A DNA stretch of 64,000 bases. Source: Burkholderia lata (GTDB lineage Bacteria > Pseudomonadota > Gammaproteobacteria > Burkholderiales > Burkholderiaceae). Shown one piece after another: positions 1 to 8,555 of this stretch. The position numbers and the translations under genes were made by a program. The DNA is taken from the NCBI RefSeq assembly GCF_000012945.1, contig NC_007511.1:2914001-2978000 (forward strand), written 5' to 3'. The notes under the pieces are model-generated. The model was not told the DNA's origin and ran no database searches. It saw only the letters and a program-made list of their open reading frames with translations. Every line of letters begins with the position of its first letter. Within the stretch, counting starts at the first letter, position 1.

Positions 1-360
1 GCGACAGGCTGGGTGCAGGCGCTGCGCGAGCCGAAGCTCGGCCGCGCGATCGTCGCGCTGCATCGCGATCCGGGCCGCAACTGGAGCGTGGCGGAACTCG
101 CGACCGAAGCAGGCGTGTCGCGTTCGGTGTTCGCCGAACGCTTTCTCGCGGCCACCGGGATGACGCCGGTGCGCTACCTGACCGAATTGCGGATGCGGCT
201 CGCCGCGCAATGGATCACGCGCGACCACGAGACGATCGAGGCCGTCGCGTACCGGCTCGGCTACGGCTCGCTCGCCGCGTTCAGCCGCGCGTTCAAGCGC
301 GTGGTGGGCAAGCCGCCGGGCGCCGTGCGCGCGGACGGTGAGGTGCGTGTCGAGGCGTAA
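1..360 (+). CDS. AraC-family regulator, C-terminal part (cut by window start)
   Basis: The reading frame is open from the first base, so the gene begins upstream; 119 codons are visible. They hold the two helix-turn-helix motifs of an AraC/XylS DNA-binding domain: the first around 'WSVAELATEAGVSRSVFAERF', the second around 'ETIEAVAYRLGYGSLAAFSRAFK', followed by the usual 'G.PPGAVR' end. The effector domain lies outside the window, so the ligand and targets are unknown. The last codons and stop are part of an imperfect direct repeat that recurs 130 bp downstream. Confidence 0.9.
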   Translation, partial: ATGWVQALREPKLGRAIVALHRDPGRNWSVAELATEAGVSRSVFAERFLAATGMTPVRYLTELRMRLAAQWITRDHETIEAVAYRLGYGSLAAFSRAFKRVVGKPPGAVRADGEVRVEA

Positions 361-565
361 TGCGTGACACGTGATGCTCGCGGCGGTTGCCTGGCGTCGC
401 GCAAGTCGTCGTCATCACGCGTGACGGCAGCGCTTAGTCGCTACGTGCTGCGTGCTACGTGCTACGTGCTACGTGCCTGTCGAAGCGTAATGCGTGACGC
501 GTGATGCTTGCGTCTGCCGCCACACGTCGCGCAAATCGCCGCCACGTGTGACCGCAGCGTTCAAT
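349..565. repeat. Imperfect direct repeat, about 87 bp, offset 130 bp
   Basis: Bases 349-435 (the last codons and stop of the AraC gene plus downstream DNA) recur with substitutions at 479-565. Shared blocks include GCGTAATGCGTGAC, CGTGATGCT and GTCGCGCAA. The second copy runs into the end of the small leftward gene at 561-728. It looks like an old local duplication of the 3' end of the regulator gene. Confidence 0.7.
441..475. repeat. Five tandem copies of the heptamer CTACGTG
   Basis: Five consecutive 7-bp units CTACGTG, the second being CTGCGTG, lie between the two copies of the longer direct repeat. This is a simple-sequence tract that could vary in copy number between strains. It lies outside genes. 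Confidence 0.85.
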
Positions 566-728
566 CGTTGCGCGCTGCCAGCCTGTCGACCAGCGCCGTC
601 GCGCATTGCACCGCAAGCGCCGCACACTGCTCGGCATCCACGACTGCCCCGCTCGCCACGGTGCCCTGCACGATCCGACCCAGCAAATCCTTCGAGAGAT
701 CGGCGATCTCGTAGTCCCGTTCCGTCAT
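561..728 (-). CDS. Small hypothetical protein, 55 aa
   Basis: A 56-codon frame reads leftward from ATG at 728 to TGA at 561. The ribosome binding site AGGAGGA sits about 5 bases before the ATG, which makes a strong case for a real gene. The product starts MTERDYEIADLSKDLL, is acidic at the N-terminus and largely helical with Ala/Val-rich stretches. It has no signal peptide and no membrane segment. I do not recognise a family. It follows the transglutaminase-like gene in the same direction after 56 bp, so the two may be co-transcribed. Confidence 0.65.
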   Translation of the reverse strand: MTERDYEIADLSKDLLGRIVQGTVASGAVVDAEQCAALAVQCATALVDRLAARND

Positions 729-784
729 GATGTTCCTCCTGCGCGTCGACCGATGGCATCGATGCGCTCACATCCCCTGCCCGT

Positions 785-2728
785 TCAACGCCCTTTCGCC
801 CGCACGACGATCTGCGCCTGCGTGTCGCGTTCGATGCGCTCGAGCGACGCGCGCAGCGCGGTGAATTCGTCCGGCGTACACACCTGACGGCCGAAATTCG
901 CCGTCATCCGCCGCGTGACCTGCACGGCGCGCGCGGCCGCATCGAATACGTAATGCGACGTGAAGTCGACGAAGCGGTCGTGTACGGCCGTATCGGCCGG
1001 CAGGTCGGTCACCGCGACGTCGGCCGGCAGCGCGATCTGGCCGGTCTCGTCGAACGTGCCGCCGATGCAGCCCCACGGCTGCGTGCGCACGGGCTCGGCG
1101 AGCCAGTTCTCGACCTGCGTCGCGATGCCGCCCGTCAGGCTCGACAGTGCGGGCAACGCAGTCGTGCCGTCAGGCCACACGAAATGATCGAGCGTGCCCG
1201 ACATCGTCACGTCGAACGGCCCGTCGGTTACACGCCGGTCGCTGGTCGACAGTTGCGCGCGGCCGCGCAAGCCGCTCTGCCGCAAACGGTTGTTCGCGAG
1301 CTGCGCGATGCCGTCGGGTGTCGCGCGGCGAAACAGGTTGCGCTCGAGTTCGGCCGTCCAGCCGTCGTCCTCGATGTACGCCTGAAAACGCGTGGCGCCC
1401 GGCCCGGCCGCATCGATCTCGACCCGCGCGATGCGGCCGCGCGGCTGCGTGGCCGGTGTGCGCGACAGCACGCCCGTGTCGACCAGCAGTGCAGGCCGGT
1501 CCATCACGATCGGCGGCAGATAGCCGAATGCGATGCCGGCCGTCGTCGTATCCGCAAAGCGCGCGAGATCGGGCAGCCACGTGATCGCGTGATTGATCGC
1601 ACCGCCGCCGTAGCCGGGCACCGACGGCAGCGTGTAGACGGACCCGAGATTGAGCAGCACCGGTTCGCTGCGAATGCCGACCGCCGCGAGCAGCGCGCCG
1701 AACAGCGCGACATGATCCTTGCAGTCGCCGTAGCGGTTGCGCAGGATGTCCGTCACGCGATGCGGCGCGGCAGCCGTTTCGCCGAGAAACAGCCCGACAT
1801 AGCGGATGTTCGCCTGCACCCAGTCGTACAGGATGCGCGCCTTGTCGCGCGGATCGGCCACGCCCGCGGTGAGCGTGCGCGCCAGTTGCGCCACGGCCGG
1901 ATCGTCCGCGCCCGGATCGACGGCCGCGTTGCGATAGCGCGCGGCGAACGCCGCATAGTCGGGCAGCGTCGACACGACGAGCCGGTCGCCGTAGGTCGCG
2001 TAGCCGACCGCGCCGTTCTCGATGCGGTCGTACGGGCCGTGCCGGTAGTCGAATTCGTAGCGCGTGCGGCCATTCGCGGTGACCGGCGGCAGCGCGACGT
2101 AGCCGCGTGCATCCGCGTACAGCGGCATGTCGGCCGGCACGTCGAAGATCAGCCGCTGACTGTCGACCGGCTCGCGCGACGGCTCCACGGTATAGCCGAA
2201 GTAGCCGCGGTTGACCGGCTTCGTGCGGGTCTTGCGGAACGCCACGCGCGTGCTCGACCCGGCTTCGACGCCGGGAAACACGACGGTACGCAGCAGGCCG
2301 TCCTGGAACGTCGGCGCGCCGGCCGAGCGCGGTTCCTGCACGTCACGGATGCCGTCCGCGCCGACCGGATGCGCGACCCCGTCGCGATCGATCGTCTCGG
2401 CCGCGAGCAGGTCCACCTTCTCGAGATTCTTGTCGAACCACACGTAGCGCTGCGCGATGGCATCGATACCGTTCGCGTCGTTCGCGCGCAGCGTCGAATC
2501 GTCGTGCTCGTCGAGCGCGCCGTCGTGCTGGATCACGAATTCGTGGACATCGCTGACGACCGTGACGGGCGCGTCGCCGCCCGTATCGCGTGCGGCGCCC
2601 GGGTCGCGCACGTCGGCCATGGCCGCGCCGGCGCCGAGCGCGATCGCGCAGGCGAGCAGGCGGCCGGTCCATCCGGAAGGAAAAAGCACCACGTCGAAGC
2701 GCTCCGCGCGTTCATTGCCGGGCGCCAC
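785..2728 (-). CDS. Exported DUF3857/transglutaminase-like protein
   Basis: 647 codons from a GTG at 2728. The N-terminus carries a hydrophobic stretch (residues about 24-38) ending AMA-DV, read as a signal peptide with an unusually long n-region; an internal GTG near residue 13 or 14 is an alternative start. Residues about 60-250 match the DUF3857 beta domain. Residues about 290-350 match a transglutaminase-like core with the catalytic cysteine in RYGDCKDH (Cys336). Such proteins are periplasmic or surface-attached. The substrate is unknown; peptide or cell-envelope crosslinking or hydrolysis is only a family-level guess. Confidence 0.82.
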   Translation of the reverse strand: MAPGNERAERFDVVLFPSGWTGRLLACAIALGAGAAMADVRDPGAARDTGGDAPVTVVSDVHEFVIQHDGALDEHDDSTLRANDANGIDAIAQRYVWFDKNLEKVDLLAAETIDRDGVAHPVGADGIRDVQEPRSAGAPTFQDGLLRTVVFPGVEAGSSTRVAFRKTRTKPVNRGYFGYTVEPSREPVDSQRLIFDVPADMPLYADARGYVALPPVTANGRTRYEFDYRHGPYDRIENGAVGYATYGDRLVVSTLPDYAAFAARYRNAAVDPGADDPAVAQLARTLTAGVADPRDKARILYDWVQANIRYVGLFLGETAAAPHRVTDILRNRYGDCKDHVALFGALLAAVGIRSEPVLLNLGSVYTLPSVPGYGGGAINHAITWLPDLARFADTTTAGIAFGYLPPIVMDRPALLVDTGVLSRTPATQPRGRIARVEIDAAGPGATRFQAYIEDDGWTAELERNLFRRATPDGIAQLANNRLRQSGLRGRAQLSTSDRRVTDGPFDVTMSGTLDHFVWPDGTTALPALSSLTGGIATQVENWLAEPVRTQPWGCIGGTFDETGQIALPADVAVTDLPADTAVHDRFVDFTSHYVFDAAARAVQVTRRMTANFGRQVCTPDEFTALRASLERIERDTQAQIVVRAKGR

Positions 2729-2956
2729 GGCTGTGTGCCGGCGCGGATGGTTCGATCCGCATGACGAGCACGCGACACCTCACACGCCGCGTGCCCGTCG
2801 TGCGAACCAGTGTGGGTGACGTACCGGCGAGCGTCAAGCCGCGCGGCGACGAGGCTGCGCGCGATGCGGCGAGCCGGCCACACGTGCCACGCGTGCCGCG
2901 CCGGCGTCGCCACGCCGCCATTGCCGCCCCGGTGCATCCTGCTCGGGGCTAGCGTG

Positions 2957-2984
2957 CCTTTTGTATCACGTTGCGATATATAAT
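2957..2984 (+). promoter_or_regulatory. Probable promoter with a palindromic operator in the -35/-10 spacer
   Basis: A TATAAT -10 box lies at 2979-2984, about 82 bp before the gene at 3067. Immediately upstream is ATCACGTTGCGAT (2965-2977), an imperfect palindrome with flanking TRTA bases. Nearly the same arrangement occurs, facing the other way, at 4447-4474. The -35 region is weak (CCTTTT), as expected of a promoter that depends on a regulator or is tightly repressed. The cognate regulator is not identified. Confidence 0.55.
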
Positions 2985-3066
2985 TCAGGCAGATCATCCG
3001 TGCGTGCGACGTCGGCGGAACACCACTCCGCCGAACGCGACACGCCGACATGGGGAAGGAGACATC

Positions 3067-3252
3067 ATGCTGATCAATAGCGACTTCGAAATGGGCTACC
3101 TCGTGATCGCGTTCGCGCTGCTGGGCGTGATCTTGTTCGGCGCGCTGCTGACGGCGCTGCATCTCGAACGGTGGCATCCGAAGCTGGTCGGCGCCGCGCT
3201 CGGCGCGTTGCTGGGCATCGTGCTGATCGAAGCGATGCCGATGCTGACATGA
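3067..3252 (+). CDS. Small membrane protein, 61 aa
   Basis: Starts at ATG 3067 behind GGAAGGAG. The product MLINSDFEMGYL... has two hydrophobic segments (about residues 10-28 and 39-57) joined by a short HLERWHPK stretch, so a two-helix hairpin in the inner membrane is likely. Family not recognised. It is the first of three small same-strand genes (3067-3808) behind the palindrome promoter. Upstream in-frame starts exist, but the ribosome binding site picks this one. Confidence 0.7.
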   Translation: MLINSDFEMGYLVIAFALLGVILFGALLTALHLERWHPKLVGAALGALLGIVLIEAMPMLT

Positions 3253-3328
3253 ACACGGGCCGGCGCCCATTCGTCCGATCACGCGCCGTGCGGGGTCGGA
3301 ACGACCGGCGCCCGACACGGAGGCCGTC

Positions 3329-3604
3329 ATGGCTTCGCCGCTCTGCCTGACCTATCGCCAGTGCGGGATTCGCGCAGTCGCGCTCGTCGACCCGGTGGCC
3401 GGCGAAGGGCTCGAACTCGGCGCGCTGTACGAGCCGCTCGCCGTCGTGGTGTGGCGCGACGCCAGCGGATGCCACGAGGCGCACCTGCTCGACCCGAAAC
3501 ATCACGTGTTCCGCAACGACGCGGACGCACTCAGGATCTCGATCGCGCTGGCCAAGCGTTTCATCGACACGATGCTCGCCGGCACGTTCATGCCCGCCGG
3601 CTGA
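3329..3604 (+). CDS. Hypothetical protein, 91 aa
   Basis: A soluble protein without signal peptide: MASPLCLTYRQCGIRAVALV... to ...DTMLAGTFMPAG. It contains two N-terminal cysteines and reads like a small mixed alpha/beta domain. A purine-rich CACGGAGG sits just upstream of the ATG as ribosome binding site. It lies between two genes for small membrane proteins, so it may be a cytoplasmic partner of them. No family recognised. Confidence 0.65.
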   Translation: MASPLCLTYRQCGIRAVALVDPVAGEGLELGALYEPLAVVVWRDASGCHEAHLLDPKHHVFRNDADALRISIALAKRFIDTMLAGTFMPAG

Positions 3605-3649
3605 CGGCCGGCCGCGACGCCCTTCGTCCTTCGTCATGCTGGAGGCGAC

Positions 3650-3808
3650 ATGGAACACGGTATCGTCCAGACGCTCTTGCTGCTCGCGCTCCTCGTGTTT
3701 GCGGTGCTGTTCTTCACGGCCGGGCGCGGCCGCGACCGCACGCGCGACAAGCTGCTGCACCGGCCCGCGCGACGCTCGTCACGCTCGCATCCGCATCATC
3801 ATCCGTAA
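3650..3808 (+). CDS. Small membrane protein with basic, His-rich tail, 52 aa
   Basis: ATG at 3650 follows TGGAGGCGAC, a good ribosome binding site. One membrane segment (residues about 6-23, LLLLALLVFAVLFF) is followed by a strongly basic tail (RGRDRTRDK...) ending in SHPHHHP. The tail should lie in the cytoplasm and could bind metal, nucleic acid or lipid head groups. It ends the small-gene unit and is followed by a strong terminator hairpin. Too short for most gene finders; family unknown. Confidence 0.6.
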   Translation: MEHGIVQTLLLLALLVFAVLFFTAGRGRDRTRDKLLHRPARRSSRSHPHHHP

Positions 3809-3837
3809 TCGCGTCATCACGCGACCGCACCGCGCAT

Positions 3838-3885
3838 AAAAATCGGCCGGCGGCCGCGCGTCGAACGACGCGCATGCCGCCGGCC
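3838..3885. terminator. Bidirectional Rho-independent terminator
   Basis: A long stem pairs GGCCGGCGGC (3845-3854) with GCCGCCGGCC (3876-3885), and inside it GCGCGTCG (3856-3863) with CGACGCGC (3866-3873). An A-run at its left edge becomes a U-tract for leftward transcripts. It therefore ends the leftward gene at 3931-4251 and probably also the rightward small-gene unit. Confidence 0.75.
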
Positions 3886-3930
3886 TTCCAGCGGAGGTCC
3901 GGTACCGCGGGCGGTGCGCGCGATGCGCGC

Positions 3931-4251
3931 CTACACGCCCCACATCACGTGCCGCCCTTGCTCGCGAGCCGCACGCATCATGTCCAGCAGCGGCCACGCG
4001 CGCTGCGCGAGCCCGCCCGCATGCGGCGACACCTCGTCGCGCAGCGCCTGCGTCGAATGCTCGTGTGCGCGTTCGCGCGCCGCATCGTCCCTGATGGCCT
4101 GTTCGAGCCGCGCGATCGCACCCGGCAGCTCGTCGGTGGAAATCACGCCGCGGACGTCGAGCCCCTTGCCGACCAGCCCCAGCAGATACTGCGCCAGGTC
4201 GCGCAACATCACGATATCGGGTGCGGCGGAGGTTCGAAACGTGATCAGCAT
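3931..4251 (-). CDS. DUF1840 family protein
   Basis: The product from ATG 4251 is MLITFRTSAAPDIVMLRDLA..., 106 aa, the pattern of the small DUF1840 proteins of beta-proteobacteria, with HAGGLAQRAWPLLDMMRAA towards the end. The internal ATG at 4251 was chosen over upstream ones because AAGGGG lies 8 bases before it and the family starts with MLITF. Soluble and cytoplasmic; function unknown. It faces the small-gene unit at 3067-3808 and its promoter carries the same palindrome, suggesting shared control. Confidence 0.8.
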   Translation of the reverse strand: MLITFRTSAAPDIVMLRDLAQYLLGLVGKGLDVRGVISTDELPGAIARLEQAIRDDAARERAHEHSTQALRDEVSPHAGGLAQRAWPLLDMMRAAREQGRHVMWGV

Positions 4252-4446
4252 CGTCATTTCCCCTTGTCGTCGCCGCGAACCGTACGGCGCATCGTGCCGC
4301 CGGTCGCGGCGAGGCCCGGTGGCCATCCCGCTGCGCATAAGCGCCGCCCGTTCTTCTGAACCGGACGTTCGCCCGGCACGATGCGCGCGTCGCGCGGCCG
4401 GGTTCGTTTGTGGCGTAATGGCCGGATGCCACCAAGGCCTGCTTTG

Positions 4447-4474
4447 ATTTTATATCACATTGTGATGTATTCAA
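4447..4474 (-). promoter_or_regulatory. Promoter of the DUF1840 gene with perfect palindrome ATCACA-T-TGTGAT
   Basis: Read leftward: -35 TTGAAT (4469-4474), 16-bp spacer, -10 TAAAAT (4447-4452). The spacer holds a perfect 13-bp palindrome ATCACATTGTGAT (4454-4466). The same element, less perfect, lies in the equivalent position of the promoter at 2957-2984. A transcription factor binding here would cover the RNA polymerase site, so repression is the simplest reading. The rest of 4252-4561 holds no gene that I can see. Confidence 0.6.
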
Positions 4475-4561
4475 GCGTACGGACCCTGAATGGCCGCAAT
4501 CCCGTGGCGAATGCGCCGACGGGTGCGGCACGCACCGTGTGATGCGCGCCGCTTCTCCCCG

Positions 4562-5038
4562 TTACTTGCAGTCGCCCACGCGCTTGCCGCGCCACGTCCA
4601 CGCGAGCGTGTACGCGCCGGCCTGTGCGTGCTGCCCGTGCAGTTGCCCCTTCAGGTCGTAGCTCGTCGGCGTGACGGCGCCCGTCACCGTGCCGTTGCCG
4701 CGCCCCTGTTCGTTCGCGCAGGACAGCGCGACCTTCAGCGTCGTGCCCGCGTAGTCCCAGTTCGTGATCGTGCAGTGGACGTTGTCGCGCTGCAGGCGGG
4801 CGGCCATCGTCTTGCGCAGGTTTTTCGCATCCGCATCGGTCAGGCACTGGTCCGGCATCGGATCGGTGCCTTGCGGCAGCGGCTTGCCGTTCAGCGTGTA
4901 CGCGGTGTCGTCGTGCCAGATGCCTGGCGATACGGTCTGCGCAAAGGACGCGGCGGCGAAGCCCGCGAGCACGGTGGCGGACAATGCGCGCGCGCCGTGG
5001 CGCAGGAAACGGGTGGCAGTCGTGGCGGCGATCGTCAT
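4562..5038 (-). CDS. DUF3617 family exported protein
   Basis: 158 aa with an N-terminal signal peptide (hydrophobic core ALSATVLAGFAAASFA, cleavage near AQT). The mature part starts SPGIWHDDTAYTLNGK and carries cysteines at QCLTD, VHCTI, LSCAN and the C-terminal GDCK, as in periplasmic DUF3617 proteins, which probably form two disulfides. Function unknown. It is preceded by an AT-rich 150-bp stretch that should hold its promoter. Confidence 0.8.
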   Translation of the reverse strand: MTIAATTATRFLRHGARALSATVLAGFAAASFAQTVSPGIWHDDTAYTLNGKPLPQGTDPMPDQCLTDADAKNLRKTMAARLQRDNVHCTITNWDYAGTTLKVALSCANEQGRGNGTVTGAVTPTSYDLKGQLHGQHAQAGAYTLAWTWRGKRVGDCK

Positions 5039-5196
5039 GAAGTCTCTCGGAAAGGATTTGTTGTTGATTCGAAGCGCGCGAATCTTACCAAATCTTTCCG
5101 ACGAAACCGGCTAATTGTTTTCTATTGCTTACGATCTGACGCGATACGTCAGGTTGAATCGTTTTCATCCGCCGGCGGAGCCGCTTTGCCCGCCCG

Positions 5197-7167
5197 CTAC
5201 CCGACATTCATCGGCAACAACACCATCTGCTTGCCCTCGACATGCAGGCGCGCCTGCAGCTCGACGGGCGTCTGGTTGTGCAGCCAGGCCGTGAGGAAAT
5301 TCACGCGCCGGAAGATCAGCTTGCTCGCGAAGCACACCGAGTTCGGGTACTCGTCGAGCGTCGACGATGCGAGGTTCATGAATTCGACGACGGGATTCGT
5401 GCCGAACGCGATCCGGTAGTCGGCCGCGATGCCGTGGCGGCGGCAGTGCGCGACATAGTAGTCGAGCGAATCGGTGATCGTATGGCGCAGCCGTTCGAGA
5501 TGTTCGTGACCGTCGTACGCCTTCGCATCGACTTCGCCGACCGCGAGAAAGATCACGTTGCGGAAGTGCCCGGGAAACAGCCGGTTGACCCACAGCAGCG
5601 CGTGCATGCTCGCGCCGCGATGCTTGCCGACCAGCAACACGGCCGTCGGCTGCAACGGGTCGGGCTTGCCCGGCGCGTCGGCCTCGTCGATCTCGGGCGG
5701 CTTGCCCGAGAACAGTTCGTCTTCCTTGGCGAGCTGCAGGCGCGTATAGGCGTAGTGGCGGTTGATCATGAAGCACAGCGCGATCACCGCGCTCGTCACG
5801 AGCACCGTGAGCCAGCCGCCCGCCGTGAACTTCTCGATCAGCGTGATGACGAGCACGGTCGCCGTCACGCTCAGCCCGAGTGCTGACAGGAAGAAGTGCT
5901 TGAACCAGCCCTGCTGGCTGCGATGATGCCACCAGTACGTGCACAGCCCGAGCAGCGACAGGCTGAACGTGAGGAACACGTTGATGCTGTACAGCACGAC
6001 GAGCACGTCGACGCTGCCGTGCGTCCACAAGAGGATCAGCAGGCTCGACAGCCCGACGACGATGATGCCGTTCTGCCGCACGAGGCGCCCCGACAGGTCG
6101 CGGAAATGGCGCGGCACCCATGAATCCGACGCCATGTTCGACAGCACGGCCGGGCCGTCGAGGAAGCCCGTCTGCGCGCCGACCATCAGCAGCCCGGCCT
6201 CGAACGCGAGCACGGCCGCGAGCAATGCGTGGCGCGCGAACGCCGAGCCGAGCCCGAGATGGTCGATCACGCTGCCGAACACGACCGCGTTGAGCGTCTC
6301 GCCGTCGACGGGCTTCGCATGCCACAGCATGTACAGCAGGATGATGCCGCCGGCCGTGAACGCGAGCGACGTCGACATGTACCACATCGTCACCTTGCCG
6401 TTCGGCACGCGCGGGTCCGCCAGCATGTTCACGTTGTTCGATACGGCCTCGAGGCCCGTATAGGTACCGCCGCCGAGCGAGAACGCGCGCATCAGCAGCG
6501 CGAGCAGCACGAACAGGCCTAGCGACTGCGACATGCCGTGCGCTTCGTGCACGGCGTCGGGCACCACCATCACGAGGTTGCTGCCGTGCACGGCGACGCC
6601 GTACACGATCAGCCCGAAGTGCAGGATCACGAAGCCGATGAAGATCGGCAGCAGCACCATGATCGATTCGCGCATCCCGCGGAAGTTGAGGCCCGTCATC
6701 ATCAGGATCAGCACGATCTCGGTCGTGAGCTTGAACGCCTGCGCGCTCACCGGCAGCAGGCTGAAGAACGCGTCGACCCCGCTCGCGAGCGACGTCGCGA
6801 CAGTCAGCACGTAGTCGACCAGCAGCGCCGCGCCGGATACCAGCCCCGGCTTCGATCCGAGCAGCGACGTCGCGACGCGGTAGCCGCCGCCGCCCGTCGG
6901 GAACAGCTCGATCACCTGGTTGTAGCCGAGCGCGATGATGAACACGGTTGCGGCGGTCGCAAGTGCGAGGAACAGCGCGAGCGCATGGTGCTGGCCGAGC
7001 GCGAGAAACGCCTCCTCAGGGCCGTAGCACGACGACGATAACCCGTCGGCGCCGAGCCCGACCCACGCCAGCAACGGGGTCACGGCAATCGCATGCCGCG
7101 TGCGCGGATCGAGCGGGTCGAGCGGCTTTCCGACGAGCAACTGCCACACCTTCTGGAACGTGGTCAT
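5197..7167 (-). CDS. KimA-like APC-superfamily permease
   Basis: 656 aa from ATG 7167, preceded by GGGAGGGG. About twelve membrane segments follow a cytoplasmic N-terminus; the sequence GYNQVIELFPTGGGGYRVA and GGGTYTGLEAVSNNVN are typical of the APC family branch containing the potassium importer KimA (YdaO) of Bacillus. A soluble C-terminal region of about 150 residues (from about 500) follows the last helix. Potassium or amino acid uptake are both possible; the KimA comparison is by remembered family pattern. The start was set by the ribosome binding site; longer in-frame starts lack one. Confidence 0.8.
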   Translation of the reverse strand: MTTFQKVWQLLVGKPLDPLDPRTRHAIAVTPLLAWVGLGADGLSSSCYGPEEAFLALGQHHALALFLALATAATVFIIALGYNQVIELFPTGGGGYRVATSLLGSKPGLVSGAALLVDYVLTVATSLASGVDAFFSLLPVSAQAFKLTTEIVLILMMTGLNFRGMRESIMVLLPIFIGFVILHFGLIVYGVAVHGSNLVMVVPDAVHEAHGMSQSLGLFVLLALLMRAFSLGGGTYTGLEAVSNNVNMLADPRVPNGKVTMWYMSTSLAFTAGGIILLYMLWHAKPVDGETLNAVVFGSVIDHLGLGSAFARHALLAAVLAFEAGLLMVGAQTGFLDGPAVLSNMASDSWVPRHFRDLSGRLVRQNGIIVVGLSSLLILLWTHGSVDVLVVLYSINVFLTFSLSLLGLCTYWWHHRSQQGWFKHFFLSALGLSVTATVLVITLIEKFTAGGWLTVLVTSAVIALCFMINRHYAYTRLQLAKEDELFSGKPPEIDEADAPGKPDPLQPTAVLLVGKHRGASMHALLWVNRLFPGHFRNVIFLAVGEVDAKAYDGHEHLERLRHTITDSLDYYVAHCRRHGIAADYRIAFGTNPVVEFMNLASSTLDEYPNSVCFASKLIFRRVNFLTAWLHNQTPVELQARLHVEGKQMVLLPMNVG

Positions 7168-7643
7168 GGTCCCCTCCCGGCACGCCCGGCGCCACGCGCT
7201 GCGTGATCCTTTAAAGCTAATCGACACACGGGCGCGGCGCCAGTCCGCATCTTCCATAGGGGCCGCACGGCGGCCCGGCACCGCTTTCAGCATGTAAGCG
7301 GACAACGCCGGCAGGCACGCGCCGGATCGTCCGTTTACACGCATTCGCGCAACACGGCGAACCTGCCGGCTACCTTTCCGGCCGCCTTCAAACGCGTGCC
7401 GGCCCCGCCCGGTGCATCGGCCGCCGCCGGCCGAAGCCGACCCGCCCCGCTCGCCGCCCACCTCCCCGCCCGCACCGATGCGGCCGGCACCCGCGTCCCG
7501 GTCGTGCGTGGTTCCTCGCAATTCGACTTTTGTGCGCGCGCAACAATGGCGATGCCTCGCGCCCGGCGCCCTGCGGGAAACTCGCCTCCCGCACGGCACC
7601 GGGCGCGACGGTCTTCGAAAACCACATCTCACGAGGACATACC
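7168..7643. other. Intergenic region between divergent permease and rpfF
   Basis: 476 bp with no convincing gene. It must hold the divergent promoters of the permease (left) and rpfF (right). I could not pick out a clear -35/-10 pair. The sequence is GC-rich and several frames stay open by composition only. Confidence 0.5.
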
Positions 7644-8507
7644 ATGCAACTCCAATCCCATCCCGCGTGCCGCCCGTTTTATGAAGCCGGCGAACTCACG
7701 CAACTGACAGCCTTTTATGAAGAGGGACGTAATGTCATGTGGATGATGCTGCGATCGGAGCCGCGGCCGTGCTTCAACCAGCAACTCGTTACCGACATCA
7801 TCCATCTCGCACGCGTTGCACGCGACTCGGGCCTGCCGTTCGACTTCTGGGTGACGGGCTCGCTCGTCCCCGAGCTGTTCAACGTCGGCGGCGACCTGAG
7901 CTTTTTCGTCGACGCGATCCGCAGCGGCAAGCGTGACCTGCTGATGGCCTATGCGCGCTCGTGCATCGACGGCGTGTACGAGATCTACACGGGCTTCGGC
8001 ACCGGGGCGATCTCGATCGCGATGGTCGAGGGCAGCGCGCTCGGCGGTGGTTTCGAGGCCGCGCTCGCGCATCACTACATGCTCGCGCAGAAGGGCGTGA
8101 AGCTCGGGTTCCCCGAGATCGCGTTCAACCTGTTCCCGGGCATGGGCGGCTATTCGCTCGTCGCGCGCAAGGCCGATCGGGGCGTTGCGGAGCAACTGAT
8201 CTCGACCGGTGAAGCGCACGCAGCCGAGTGGTACGAGGATCGCGGCCTGGTCGACCAGACGTTCGACGCAGGTGACGCATATCTCGCGACGCGCACCTTC
8301 ATCGACGTGATGAAGCCGAAGCTGAACGGCGTGCGCGCGATGCTGCGCGCGCGCGAGCGGGTGTTCCAGCTCACGCGCTCCGAGCTGATGGACATCACGG
8401 AAGCGTGGGTGCATGCGGCGTTCACGATCGAGCCGAAGGATCTCGCGTATATGGAACGCCTCGTGATGCTGCAGAACCGGCGCGTGTCGAAGCTGCGCAC
8501 GGTGTAA
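7644..8507 (+). CDS. rpfF: BDSF (cis-2-dodecenoic acid) synthase RpfF
   Basis: 287 aa, crotonase fold. RpfF makes the diffusible signal cis-2-dodecenoic acid by dehydration and thioester cleavage of 3-hydroxydodecanoyl-ACP. The two catalytic glutamates expected from the Xanthomonas enzyme (E141/E161) are present as E138 in GGGFEAAL and E158 in GFPEIAF. The oxyanion-hole region SALGGG is intact. ATG 7644 was chosen because the protein then has the family's usual length and start; a weak GAGGA lies upstream. It is convergent with rpfR, the receptor, exactly as in Burkholderia cenocepacia. Confidence 0.95.
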   Translation: MQLQSHPACRPFYEAGELTQLTAFYEEGRNVMWMMLRSEPRPCFNQQLVTDIIHLARVARDSGLPFDFWVTGSLVPELFNVGGDLSFFVDAIRSGKRDLLMAYARSCIDGVYEIYTGFGTGAISIAMVEGSALGGGFEAALAHHYMLAQKGVKLGFPEIAFNLFPGMGGYSLVARKADRGVAEQLISTGEAHAAEWYEDRGLVDQTFDAGDAYLATRTFIDVMKPKLNGVRAMLRARERVFQLTRSELMDITEAWVHAAFTIEPKDLAYMERLVMLQNRRVSKLRTV

Positions 8508-8515
8508 CGCGGCGA

Positions 8516-8538
8516 GCGCCGCCGCTGGCCGGCGGCGC
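8516..8538. terminator. Hairpin between convergent rpfF and rpfR
   Basis: A perfect 9-bp GC stem (8516-8524 with 8530-8538) and 5-base loop lies in the 48 bp between the two stop codons. There is no T-run, so it is at best a weak or Rho-assisted bidirectional terminator. A second short palindrome CGTTCGTGAACG (8540-8551) follows. Confidence 0.4.
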
Positions 8539-8555
8539 CCGTTCGTGAACGAAGC

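Noticed and set aside
953..2764. 603-codon frame opposite the transglutaminase-like gene
   Set aside because: It mirrors the real gene in high-GC DNA; the product is Arg-rich, low in hydrophobic residues and matches no family.
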